In this document: one piece after another, positions 52,153 to 61,803 of the stretch
Layout: every line of letters begins with the position of its first letter
How positions within the stretch are numbered: position 1 is the first letter of the stretch
Translations under genes and position numbers: made by a program
NCBI GenBank assembly: GCA_903893975.1
Contig: CAITOL010000168.1
Span: 1-64,000 of the forward strand
Source of the DNA: an uncultured Rhodospirillales bacterium
GTDB lineage: Bacteria; Pseudomonadota; Alphaproteobacteria; Acetobacterales; Acetobacteraceae
Direction of reading: 5' to 3'
DNA length: 64,000 nt
Notes under the pieces: generated by a model
The model's input: the letters and a program-made list of their open reading frames with translations, nothing else
Database searches by the model: none
What the model was told of the DNA's origin: nothing

Positions 52153-54891
52153 TTATTCCCAGCTTTTCGCGGCGACCGCGTCGCGCAGGGCTTCCAGCCA
52201 GCGGTGGCCGTAGCCGGTATCGGGTTCAAGATGCGTGCCCTCGGCCCATTCGTTCCAGGCGTTGACGAACAGCAGCCGGTGATCGCCGAGGTGGAAGTTG
52301 CGGATCTCGTCGATTTTTTCCTCGACATAAACGCGGAAGGCGTCCGGGCTGATGGCGTCGAAGCTGGTGCCGCGCAGGGGTTGGCGGGCGGTGTTGTCCC
52401 AGCTGGGAAAAACGGCGGGGTAGCGGGGATAGGCCGAACTTTCCCGGGTGATGAAGGCGCAGGCGGTTTCGGGATAGTCGTAGCGGTAGCCATTCCAGCC
52501 GTCTTTGATGATTTCCGCCGTTTCAGTGGCCGGTACGGCGCGGCCATGCGGCGGGAATTCGACGCTGGCATCAAAGCCGATATCGGCCGGGCGCAGGCCT
52601 TGATCGACCGCCTCCATACTCTCGACATAGACCAGATGCACGCCGGGGAAGCCGGCCTGGGCAAAGGCGCGGCGGCAATCGGCGGCGAAGGCGGCGGGGT
52701 CGGGCAGCAACATCGGGCGGTAGACCAGGAACAGCGGCTTACCGGCGACGCGGATGTAGCGTGGGTCGGCGGCCTGGGCGATGACGTCGGCGATGATGGC
52801 GGCGAGGGTCGCGTCGTCATAGCTTTGGGCGAGCAGGATTTCCTTCGTGCCGCCGTCCCAATGCTTGGTCCAGTTTTCATTGGCCCAGCAGACGCACCAG
52901 TTGAAGGCGATAGCGGGATGGGCGCGCACGACGTCGAGCGGTTGCGACAGCACGCGGCGGGTGCCGAAATTGTAGTAGTAGACGCAGAACCCCTCGATCC
53001 CGTAGCGGGCGGCCAGGGCGGCCTGGGCGGCCAGCGCATCGGGGCTACGTAGGTCGTAGAAGCCGAGATCGGTCGGCAGATGCGGCTGGTAGTGGCCGGT
53101 ATAGCTTGGCGTGGCCTTGGTGACGTTGGTCCACTCGGTGAAGCCTGGGCCCCACCAGAGGTTGTTTTCCGGTGTCGGGTGGAATTGCGGCAGGTAGAAG
53201 GCGAGGGTGCGGATGCGGTCCGCCTGGGCCAATGCGTCCCCCCAGCGGGCGACCAGGGCCTGCTGGTTGCGGGTGATGGTGCGCAGTTTGCGGCTGATGG
53301 AGCCGCGATTGGTGGAGACGCTGAGGTGGTGCACCACCACGGCGTCATGCAAGTAGCGGACGCGATGGCCATCGGCGAGCAGGCGGAGGCAGAGATCGGC
53401 GTCCTCGCAATAGGCGGGGCGGAAGGCTTCGTCGAACAAGGCGCCGGTGACCGCGCTGCGGCGGAGCATGAGGGCGGCGCCGGAGCAGTACATCACGTCG
53501 CGGTCGTAGCTGAAGCCGGGCTCATCCGGGTTGCGGAACAGGCCGACCATGCCGCTTTCACCGTTCGGCTTGATGAAGCAGCCGGCTTCCTGCAGGCGGC
53601 CATTGGGGTAGATCAGCTTCGGCCCGACGGCGGCGACGCCTGGCGTATCATCGAGGACCTGGACCATGCGGTCGATGGCGCCGGGTTGGACCTGGGTGTC
53701 GTTATTGAGCAGCAGGACATAGTCGCCACGGCAGCGGGCAAAGGCAGCGTTGCAGTTGGCGATGAAGCCGACATTGCTGGGCTGGCGGATGTGGACGAGG
53801 TTGGCGACCTGGGCGAGACCGGCCAGATCGGCGTCGGTCGAGGCGTCGTCGGCGACCACGATCTCGTAGGGTGCCGCGACGCCGGCATCGGCGATGGCCA
53901 TCAGGCATTCGATGGTGATGGCGGCTTCGTTGAACACCGGGATGAGGATGGACAGGCGCGGCTGCGGATCGGCCGGCAGCCGCAGGCCGGCGAGGTCGGC
54001 GGCCGGCGATGCGCTTTCCAGCAGCACCGGGGCGGTGACGCGCACCTGATCTTTTTCCGCCTGACGATGGGCGGCGAGCCGGGCCCGCAGGCTGGCATAG
54101 GCCTCCGCGCCGGCGGCGGGCAGAATGGGTTGCGGTTGGCCGACGGACGGGGTGGAGACGGCAATGCGGGTTTCACTACCAAGTTGGCGGCCTTCGCTGC
54201 GGCCAATATCGAGAAAATGGCGCAGCGGCGGGGCTTTGAGCGCGGCGATATCGGGGTAGCGGGCCCAGTAGAGCGCGCTATCGAAGCGAGCGCTCGGCCG
54301 GCGTGCCTCCAGATCTCCGATCAGCGCAAAGTGGCGCAGCGCGTCGAGCGGATCGGACGGGGCATCGTGGTTATGGGCGATATACCAGGCGAGATCAAGG
54401 AACGGGTTGGGCGACAGGCCCTGGGCCAGGCCCTCGGTCAGGTAATGGCGCAACAGGCCTTGCGGCGGCGCGGCGGGGCCAAGTGCCTCCTGATAAAACG
54501 CCGGATCGAAATACGGGCCAGGGGCGGCGAGGTCGTATTCGAGCACATCCATCAACGCGTCGAGCGTTGCCGGTTCCCCCAGCAGCAGCGGGTCGCGGGC
54601 GGCGATGTAGTGCAGGTCGATCAAGGGATGCGGCGAGCGGGATTCGCTGATGCCGTATTCGAGGAAATGCAGCAGCGGGTCTTTGTCGGCTTCCGCAACA
54701 TCGGGGTAGCGGGCGAGGTAGTAGCGGGCATCGAAATAATAGGAGAGCTTGGGGCGCTCGGCGATCGGCAGTGCCAGATAGCGCGCCACGGTGGAGACAT
54801 CGGCACGGCCACCCTGCAACGCACCGCGAAACAACCCCTCATCAACGAAGGCGGCGCAGAGCAGGCGATGGGTGATGATGAAGCTATTCAT
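52153..54891 (-). CDS. Fused N-terminal YPD-repeat region, GT2 glycosyltransferase and WbsX/GH99-like domain
   Basis: 912 residues. Residues about 50-235 carry three copies of a 60-70-residue motif (FDARYYLARYPDVAEADKDP, then LLHFLEYGISESR; again FDSALYWARYPDIAALKAPP, LRHFLDIGRSEGR). Residues about 311-540 are GT2 (LSILIPVFNEAAITIECL, EIVVADDASTDADL, YVLLLNNDTQVQPGAIDR, EDADLCLRLLADGHRV). From about 561 comes WbsX/GH99-like sequence (FYLPQFHPTPENNLWWGPGF, GFCVYYYNFG, FNWCVCWANENWTKHWDGG, LLFVNAWNEWAEGTHLEPD). Such fusions occur in O-antigen and rhamnan-type loci. The likely role is making or trimming a surface polysaccharide. Confidence 0.86.
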   Translation of the reverse strand: MNSFIITHRLLCAAFVDEGLFRGALQGGRADVSTVARYLALPIAERPKLSYYFDARYYLARYPDVAEADKDPLLHFLEYGISESRSPHPLIDLHYIAARDPLLLGEPATLDALMDVLEYDLAAPGPYFDPAFYQEALGPAAPPQGLLRHYLTEGLAQGLSPNPFLDLAWYIAHNHDAPSDPLDALRHFALIGDLEARRPSARFDSALYWARYPDIAALKAPPLRHFLDIGRSEGRQLGSETRIAVSTPSVGQPQPILPAAGAEAYASLRARLAAHRQAEKDQVRVTAPVLLESASPAADLAGLRLPADPQPRLSILIPVFNEAAITIECLMAIADAGVAAPYEIVVADDASTDADLAGLAQVANLVHIRQPSNVGFIANCNAAFARCRGDYVLLLNNDTQVQPGAIDRMVQVLDDTPGVAAVGPKLIYPNGRLQEAGCFIKPNGESGMVGLFRNPDEPGFSYDRDVMYCSGAALMLRRSAVTGALFDEAFRPAYCEDADLCLRLLADGHRVRYLHDAVVVHHLSVSTNRGSISRKLRTITRNQQALVARWGDALAQADRIRTLAFYLPQFHPTPENNLWWGPGFTEWTNVTKATPSYTGHYQPHLPTDLGFYDLRSPDALAAQAALAARYGIEGFCVYYYNFGTRRVLSQPLDVVRAHPAIAFNWCVCWANENWTKHWDGGTKEILLAQSYDDATLAAIIADVIAQAADPRYIRVAGKPLFLVYRPMLLPDPAAFAADCRRAFAQAGFPGVHLVYVESMEAVDQGLRPADIGFDASVEFPPHGRAVPATETAEIIKDGWNGYRYDYPETACAFITRESSAYPRYPAVFPSWDNTARQPLRGTSFDAISPDAFRVYVEEKIDEIRNFHLGDHRLLFVNAWNEWAEGTHLEPDTGYGHRWLEALRDAVAAKSWE

Positions 54892-54973
54892 GGATGCAGT
54901 GCTTTTCTGGCCACGCCCGGTCTGACACGTACGATGACGATCCTAGGGCCAGGGCGCACGCGAATGGAAATCT

Positions 54974-55441
54974 TCAGCCGCGGGCGCCGTCGTCACGCAA
55001 AATCGCCATCCAGTTTTCGACCACCGGCTTACTGGCAGCGTTCGGCAGCCGGCCCTCTGAGGCACCCGAGCGGAGGTAGTGTTCCAGGCCGGAGACCACA
55101 TCGCCACGCGCGATCGCCTGGGCAACATCGCGGTAGGTGGCGCTGTAGAATGCCTCGTCCACCTCCGGCGGGCTGCCGAGGCGGCCTTCGAGGTAGCCAG
55201 AGTCGACAAAATGCTGATGCAGGTCGGGAATTTTGCCGGTGGCATAGGCATCGGCAATGTCCGGATAGGTCGCCAGATAAAATTCCTCGGAAAACGGCAG
55301 CGATGCCGCCAGGGATTGCAACAATGCGCGCAGCATACGGGCATCGATGGCGATTTTGGAGCGACTGGCGAGGCGCTCCCGGTTAATGCGCAGAGCCTGC
55401 AACAGGAGATCGATGTGAGGCAGATATGCTGTCGAAGGCAC
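54974..55441 (-). CDS. Small protein with the same YPD motif as the GT2-WbsX protein
   Basis: 155 residues from GTG 55441, chosen because AGGAG (complement of 55451-55455) precedes it by nine bases; an in-frame TTG at 55570 has no ribosome site and runs into A/T-rich sequence. The protein contains EEFYLATYPDIADAYATG followed by HFVDSGYLEGR, then DEAFYSATYRDVAQAIARG followed by HYLRSGASEGRLP, two copies of the repeat at the N-terminus of the adjacent 912-residue protein. There is no catalytic domain. It may be an adaptor or a relic of a larger gene. It lies 82 bp upstream of the GT2-WbsX gene in the same direction. Confidence 0.62.
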   Translation of the reverse strand: MPSTAYLPHIDLLLQALRINRERLASRSKIAIDARMLRALLQSLAASLPFSEEFYLATYPDIADAYATGKIPDLHQHFVDSGYLEGRLGSPPEVDEAFYSATYRDVAQAIARGDVVSGLEHYLRSGASEGRLPNAASKPVVENWMAILRDDGARG

Positions 55442-55642
55442 CTGGCAACGCTCCTGAAATTTTTCAGTGATCAGCAATAAAGAAGCAGGCGAAACTGGGC
55501 AACCGTCAATAAGGTTAAATCGTTGATTTACATATGTGGACGCAGCCGCGATTGCCGTGCTCGCAGTCAAGCGGGCATAGATTTACTGAAAACGGTGAAT
55601 CAATCGGAAACCGCGCCGCAATCGTGTGACAGCGGGGCGTCA

Positions 55643-55801
55643 TCAAAAGTCGCTACAGCGGCCTTTATGCTCCCAGTCACCATAACGGGTTGGCTCCGGG
55701 CCGGTCGGGCCGCCAATTTCCTTCGGCAGTGCCGGGCTCGGGGCAACCGGGGCGGTAGTGGCGATTGGCGCGGCGGGAAGTGTCGGCTTGGCTTCGGTCA
55801 T
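55643..55801 (-). CDS. DUF1674 protein, SDHAF4-like succinate dehydrogenase assembly factor
   Basis: A 52-residue reading frame, starting TEAKPTLPAAP and ending EIGGPTGPEPTRYGDWEHKG followed by RCSDF. That C-terminus is the conserved DUF1674/SDHAF4 signature. In mitochondria SDHAF4 binds flavinated SDHA and helps it join SDHB; the bacterial protein is presumed to do the same. The ATG overlaps the ccmG stop (TCATGA on the minus strand is shared), so it is coupled to cytochrome c biogenesis genes. There is no sdh gene in the window. Confidence 0.85.
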   Translation of the reverse strand: MTEAKPTLPAAPIATTAPVAPSPALPKEIGGPTGPEPTRYGDWEHKGRCSDF

Positions 55802-56352
55802 GATTCATATTTCCGGATCAGTGGGATGATTTGCTGCGCCACCATGTCAGACGTCAGCGGCCCATCGACATGCCAGCGCACATAGCCGTCACCATCCACC
55901 AGGAAGGTTTCCGGCACCGTTTCCACCCCCCAATCGATGGCGGTGCGCCCAGGTTCGTCGATGGCACTGCGGCTATAGGGATCGCCCTCGCGTTCCAGGA
56001 ACTGCAATGCAGAACTACGTTTATCCTTAAACGCCACCCCCCAAAGCGGCATACCCGCGGCTTTCAACTCAAGCAACACCGGATGCTCGGTCACGCAAGG
56101 TTGCGACCACGACGCCCAGAAATGCACCAAAACCGGCTTGCCACCGTTGAAGATGTCCACCGCCTGAAACCCATCGCCGCTAATTCCAGGCAGGCGGAAG
56201 CCGGGAATCCGCTTGCCGCTAAGCACGCTTGGGGTGCCGCGCATATCCGGGTCGCCGCGCAGCCATTGCCGCCACGCATACCAGCCGCCACCACCAAGCC
56301 CGGCGAGCGCCACAACCGGCAACGAGAACAAAAAAGCGCGGCGAAGATTCAT
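55798..56352 (-). CDS. ccmG: CcmG/DsbE-type thioredoxin-like protein with one active-site cysteine
   Basis: 184 residues. An N-terminal anchor (AFLFSLPVVALAGLGGGGWYAW) places the thioredoxin domain in the periplasm. FWASWSQPCVTEHPVLLEL is the active site, where most CcmG have WCXPC: the first Cys is Ser (residue 83, codon TCG) and only Cys86 remains. The cis-proline loop VETVPETFLVDGDG and the GVAFKDKRSSALQFL acidic groove region are typical. CcmG normally reduces apocytochrome c. With a single Cys it could not do a dithiol exchange, so either a monothiol mechanism or a degraded role applies. Confidence 0.86.
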   Translation of the reverse strand: MNLRRAFLFSLPVVALAGLGGGGWYAWRQWLRGDPDMRGTPSVLSGKRIPGFRLPGISGDGFQAVDIFNGGKPVLVHFWASWSQPCVTEHPVLLELKAAGMPLWGVAFKDKRSSALQFLEREGDPYSRSAIDEPGRTAIDWGVETVPETFLVDGDGYVRWHVDGPLTSDMVAQQIIPLIRKYES

Positions 56353-56418
56353 TGCGGCGGGGGCTCCTGGATCATCGCCTCACAATCTCGGCTTTCTCCC
56401 TCAATCCCACAAGGCACC

Positions 56419-56880
56419 CTAGCGGGTGTTGGCGGGCGGGTTCCACTGGCCAGACTTTTTCAACGCATCGGCAACCTCTGGCGGCATGTAGGTCTCATCA
56501 TGTTTGGCCAACACTTCGCTCGCCTGGAACGTCCCATCGGCACGCAATGCCCCCAGGGCTACCACCCCCTGCCCCTCGCGGAACAGATCCGGCAGCACAC
56601 CCGCATAGTCCACCGTCACCGCCGCTTTGCCGTCCGTTACCCGAAACCGCGCCACCGGCTTACCGTCCTGGCGCGCCTGGGCCACGCTGCCGGTTTCCAC
56701 CAACCCGCCGATCCGGAACGTCCGCCCCACGCTCGGGGCTTTGCTGGCAATATCGGCCGGCGCCAGAAAGAACACCATGTTGTCGCGCAAGGCGGTGAGC
56801 GCGAACGCCGTCGCCGCCCCCAACCCGGCGAGGCACACCAGCAGCACCACCAGCCGGCGATGCTTACGGCTCATCGCCAT
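56419..56880 (-). CDS. ccmE: Cytochrome c-type biogenesis heme chaperone CcmE
   Basis: About 153 residues. A short N-terminus SRKHRRLVVLL and one span anchor it; the OB-fold domain includes FRIGGLVETGSVAQ, VDYAGVLPDLFREGQGVVALG, and LAKHDETYMPPE, where the His forms the covalent bond to heme. The ATG at 56880 shares a base with the ccmD stop (TGATG); ATG 56874 is an alternative. It hands heme to the CcmF/H lyase, whose genes are not here. Confidence 0.9.
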   Translation of the reverse strand: MAMSRKHRRLVVLLVCLAGLGAATAFALTALRDNMVFFLAPADIASKAPSVGRTFRIGGLVETGSVAQARQDGKPVARFRVTDGKAAVTVDYAGVLPDLFREGQGVVALGALRADGTFQASEVLAKHDETYMPPEVADALKKSGQWNPPANTR

Positions 56881-57014
56881 CAGCGCGCCCGCGGGTCGAG
56901 TTGCGCCAACCGCCGCCGCGCCTGTCGCAAGCGCGCCACCGCCGCCCACGACAATGCGCCCGCAACCAGCGCCGTCAGCCCATAGGCCGAAAGAATATAC
57001 GGTAAATGCGTCAT
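56880..57014 (-). CDS. ccmD: CcmD, small heme-exporter subunit
   Basis: 44 residues: one membrane helix (ILSAYGLTALVAGALSWAAV) followed by a basic cytoplasmic tail (ARLRQARRRLAQLDPRAR), just as in known CcmD. Its start overlaps the ccmC stop by four bases and its stop meets ccmE. It holds CcmE to the CcmABC complex. Confidence 0.88.
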   Translation of the reverse strand: MTHLPYILSAYGLTALVAGALSWAAVARLRQARRRLAQLDPRAR

Positions 57015-57781
57015 GCGTTCCCTTCCCGCGCCTGTGCCAGCAACAGGCCGCGGATACGTCGTTCCATCACCGCCGCCCGCAGCCGCGCCATCACCAGCGC
57101 GCCAAACCCCAGCGAAAATCCCAAAGCCGAGAACAACAGCGGCCACAGCATCCGGCTATCCATCGTCGGGCTGCCAGACAGCGTAATGCTGGCCGGCTGA
57201 TGCAGCGTGTTCCACCAATCGACCGAGAACTTGATAATCGGCAGGTTCACCACCCCCACCAGGGCCAGGATCGCCCCGGCCCGCTGCCCGCGCTCCGGGT
57301 CATCGAAGGCCCGCACCAGCGCCACATGGCCAAGATAGAGAAAAAACAGCACCAGCACCGAGGTCAGCCGCGCATCCCACACCCACCAGGCGCCCCACAT
57401 CGGCCGCCCCCAGATGCTCCCGGTCGCCAGCGCCACCGCCGTCACCGCCGCGCCAACCGGGCTGATTTCCGCCGCCGCCAAATCCGCCAGCGGATGCCGC
57501 CACACCAGCGACAGCACCGAACAGACCGCCAACGCCAGATAGCCGGAACTCGCCAGCCAGGCCGCCGGCACGTGAATATAGATAATCCGCATCGCGTCGT
57601 GCTGGATCCGGTCCGCCGGGGCAAAAAACATCCCCCAGCCAATCCCCACCACCAGCAGCACCAACGCCGCGACGGTCAAATACGGCTGCACCCGCGCCGC
57701 CAGTCGCAAAAAGCGCCCAGGGTTGGCAAAACGATGCAGCACGTGTCCGGTGCGCGCGGGGGATGTGGCGATCTGGTTCAC
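57011..57781 (-). CDS. ccmC: Heme export protein CcmC
   Basis: About 256 residues with six spans. GRPMWGAWWVWDARLTSVLVL is the tryptophan-rich WWXWD heme-handling motif, flanked by histidines in IIYIHVPAAWLA and WWNTLHQPASIT. No ATG is available near the expected start; GTG 57781 is used here and GTG 57742 (just before LHRFANPGRF) is equally possible. It heads the leftward group ccmC-ccmD-ccmE-ccmG-DUF1674, divergent from the EVE gene. Confidence 0.88.
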   Translation of the reverse strand: MNQIATSPARTGHVLHRFANPGRFLRLAARVQPYLTVAALVLLVVGIGWGMFFAPADRIQHDAMRIIYIHVPAAWLASSGYLALAVCSVLSLVWRHPLADLAAAEISPVGAAVTAVALATGSIWGRPMWGAWWVWDARLTSVLVLFFLYLGHVALVRAFDDPERGQRAGAILALVGVVNLPIIKFSVDWWNTLHQPASITLSGSPTMDSRMLWPLLFSALGFSLGFGALVMARLRAAVMERRIRGLLLAQAREGNA

Positions 57782-57927
57782 GCCGCTACCATACGCGCCT
57801 TGCCGCCATGTTTGAAGCGCCCACGGCCCCGCGCTATGCAACCTTGCCGAGATGTCACAGACCGCAAACCATGCGCTAGATCAATGCACGCCCACCCGAA
57901 CCCACCTTTGCAGGAGAGCATAGCCCG

Positions 57928-58350
57928 ATGGCCTATTGGTTGGTGAAGTCCGAACCCGACGCCTTCAGCTGGGCGCAACAGGTCCTCAACGGCATCGAAC
58001 CCTGGACCGGCGTGCGCAACCACATGGCGAAAAACAACCTCAAAGCCATGCGTACCGGCGACCTCGCCTTTTTCTACCACTCCAACATCGGCAAGGAGAT
58101 CGTCGGCGTCGTCCGCGTCGTCCGCGAAGCCTACCCCGACCCCACGGTAGAACCCGGCGAAAAAGGCGACTGGGTTTGCGTCGATATGCAGGCCGTCGGC
58201 CCCATGCCCCACCCGGTCACCCTCGCGGCCATGAAGGCCGATCCGGCCTTTGCCGACCTCGCACTGATCCGCATGTCCCGCCTGTCGGTGCTGCCGGTCA
58301 CGCCGGAGCACTGGGCCGCCATCTGCCAGCGCGGCGGCTGGCCGGCATGA
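57928..58350 (+). CDS. EVE-domain protein
   Basis: 140 residues. YWLVKSEPDAFSWAQQVLNG with WTGVRNHMAKNNLKAMRTGDLAFFYHSN is the EVE/thymocyte nuclear protein 1 pattern, a PUA-like fold that binds modified bases. The role in bacteria is unsettled; modified nucleic acid binding is the usual idea. Its stop overlaps the start of the Rieske protein gene (ATGA at 58347-58350). Confidence 0.88.
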   Translation: MAYWLVKSEPDAFSWAQQVLNGIEPWTGVRNHMAKNNLKAMRTGDLAFFYHSNIGKEIVGVVRVVREAYPDPTVEPGEKGDWVCVDMQAVGPMPHPVTLAAMKADPAFADLALIRMSRLSVLPVTPEHWAAICQRGGWPA

Positions 58351-58691
58351 CCTGGCAGCCGCTCTGCCGGCTGGATGCGCTGGAGGATGGCGGCTCACAG
58401 GGCTTCCCCGCCCCACCCGGCAGCTTCATCGGCCTGTTCGCCGTCCGCCAGGCCGGCACCGTCTACGCCTACCTCAATTCCTGCCCGCATATCGGCGTGC
58501 CGCTCGACTGGCTGCCCAACCGCTTCCTCTCCACCGATGGCCGCCGTATCATCTGCGCCATGCACGGCGCCGAATTCACCATCGCCGAGGGCAAATGCAT
58601 CGCCGGCCCCTGCCTCGGCGACCATCTGCAACCGGTGCCGGTCCGCATCGAGGGCGACATGGTGCTTGTGCAGGATGACGCGTTGCGATAG
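58347..58691 (+). CDS. Rieske [2Fe-2S] ferredoxin-like protein
   Basis: 114 residues. The cluster ligands are CPH (in YLNSCPHIGVPLDWL) and CAMH (in IICAMHGAEFTIAEGKC), giving the CXH...CXXH set, followed by a C-terminal strand pair. It is a small soluble protein of the naphthalene-dioxygenase-ferredoxin or NirD type without an oxygenase gene nearby. Translational coupling to the EVE gene suggests the two are used together. Function unknown. Confidence 0.85.
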   Translation: MTWQPLCRLDALEDGGSQGFPAPPGSFIGLFAVRQAGTVYAYLNSCPHIGVPLDWLPNRFLSTDGRRIICAMHGAEFTIAEGKCIAGPCLGDHLQPVPVRIEGDMVLVQDDALR

Positions 58692-58742
58692 GCGAAACCG
58701 TCGCCTGGGGGTGGACGACGCACAGGGAATGGGAGACGCCAA

Positions 58743-60674
<1,932 letters not shown>

Positions 60675-60697
60675 ACGGCTCACTTCCCTTCCCTTCT

Positions 60698-60788
60698 CCC
60701 TCTCCCGCACTTAGCGGGAGAGGGTCGGGGTGAGGGTCGAAAGTCCAGAAAAGTCCGCCTTTTTTGAAAAAAAGGCGCAAAAAACTTC
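60698..60788. repeat. Dispersed element, copy E (second type)
   Basis: It begins with a GC hairpin, CCCTCTCCCGC, ACTTA, GCGGGAGAGGG (60698-60724), continues TCGGGGTGAGGGTCGAAAG, and ends with an A/T hairpin CGCCTTTTTT, GA, AAAAAAGGCG (60756-60777) plus CAAAAAACTTCCC. The second half matches the end module of copies A-D. It lies between the convergent acs gene and the unrecognised paralogue gene, and is related to the two copies at 61487 and 61630. Confidence 0.8.
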
Positions 60789-60837
60789 CCTATTTTTCCT
60801 CTGATTATATTCTGATACCGTAACAAAATCGACACGA

Positions 60838-61437
60838 TTAGCCCCGATCCCACGAGGCCCGTTTTTGCCCCGCCTGCCACGGCGGGCGGATCGGCCCGGG
60901 CGACCACGGCTTCTCCCGCACCACGCGCGGCGTTCGCACCCGCACCTTGCGCGGGCGCACCGCCGCCGCCGGCTTTGCCGGCACCGGCCCCACCTGCACC
61001 CCTAATATCCACCCCAACGGCCGCAACACCCGGCCCACGCCCGGCACCGCCTCCAGCAAGGCCACCATCTCCGGCTCCGCCAGCAGCGCCGCCAACTGGC
61101 TGCCATAGCCCGCCGCCTCCCAGCCCAACGCGCGCACCAACCAACCATGCCCAGACGGTAACCGCACCCGCGGCGTCGTCCGCGCTACGGCCGGCACTGG
61201 CGACATTGGGGGCGCCTTGCGCACCCGCACCACCGCCGGCCCCAGCCGCAACCGAGCAAACCGCTGCACCCGCCGGTTCAACCAGCCCCAAAGCGGCACG
61301 ATCACGGCAAAAAATTTCGGGTCACGCAAAAACCGCCGCGCCACCAGCGCCGCCATCCCACCCACAATCAACCCCAACCGCCGCACCAACTCCGGTGCAG
61401 CGTCGCTCAAGCGCGAATTGGGAGTTTGTTGGATCAT
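60838..61437 (-). CDS. Unrecognised basic membrane protein, paralogue of the gene at 50187
   Basis: 199 residues from ATG 61437. Same order of segments as its paralogue: ELVRRLGLIVGGMAALVARRF (helix), VIVPLWGWL, a Pro/Arg-rich linker, the block GHGWLVRALGWEAAGYGSQL with LLAEPEM and PGVGRVLRPLGWIL, and a basic Pro/Arg tail. No known domain recognised. A perfect palindrome GTTAATATTAAC (61441-61452) lies just upstream of the ATG. The gene is bracketed by repeat copy E and the tandem copies at 61487. Confidence 0.72.
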   Translation of the reverse strand: MIQQTPNSRLSDAAPELVRRLGLIVGGMAALVARRFLRDPKFFAVIVPLWGWLNRRVQRFARLRLGPAVVRVRKAPPMSPVPAVARTTPRVRLPSGHGWLVRALGWEAAGYGSQLAALLAEPEMVALLEAVPGVGRVLRPLGWILGVQVGPVPAKPAAAVRPRKVRVRTPRVVREKPWSPGPIRPPWQAGQKRASWDRG

Positions 61438-61440
61438 AAC

Positions 61441-61470
61441 GTTAATATTAACAACTAACGCCGCCCTCTG
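61441..61470 (-). promoter_or_regulatory. A/T-rich leader with palindrome GTTAATATTAAC
   Basis: Read toward the gene, the leader is GTTAGTTGTTAATATTAACG immediately before the start. The other paralogue at 50187 has TTAGTTAGTTAAATAAAC in the same place. The shared TTAGTT.TTAA core in otherwise GC-rich DNA could be a promoter -10 region or an operator; no Shine-Dalgarno is seen in either. Confidence 0.4.
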
Positions 61471-61486
61471 CAACCCCTTTCCTACT

Positions 61487-61760
61487 CCCTCTCCCGCACT
61501 TGGCGGGAGAGGGTTGGGGTGAGGGTCGAAAATCCAGAAAGGCCCGCCCCCTTTTGAAAAAAGGCGCAAAAACCTCCCAACTTTAACCCCCAACCCAACC
61601 CGAGAAAGCACGGCAACCCCTCTCTTCCCCCCTCTCCCGCGCTTGGCGGGAGAGGGTCGGGGTGAGGGTCGAAAATCCAGAAAGGCCCGCCCCCTTTTGA
61701 AAAAAGGCGCAAAAACCTCCCAACTCTAGCTCCCCCGCAACCCGGGAAAGCACGGCAACG
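61487..61760. repeat. Tandem pair of about 143-bp dispersed elements (copies F and G)
   Basis: Two units start at 61487 and 61630 with CCCTCTCCCGC and both run through GCGGGAGAGGGT.GGGGTGAGGGTCGAAAATCC, AGAAAGGCCCGCCCCC, TTTTGAAAAAAGGCGC, AAAAACCTCCCAACT and a closing AAAGCACGGCAAC. They differ at few positions. Copy E at 60698 is a shorter version. The stretch 61438-61803 has no gene; it consists of the leader of the paralogue gene, these repeats and a last hairpin remnant at 61779-61800. Confidence 0.82.
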
Positions 61761-61778
61761 CGCAGACTCAGTTGCAGT

Positions 61779-61800
61779 CCTTTTTGTTCACAAAAAGAAC
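61779..61800. repeat. Single hairpin remnant of the dispersed element family
   Basis: TCCTTTTTGTTCACAAAAAGAAC repeats the right-end hairpin of copy D with one or two mismatches, and is followed by ACCTTA, next to the CoA-transferase stop at 61804, just as copy D adjoins the GT4 stop. Confidence 0.6.
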
Positions 61801-61803
61801 ACC

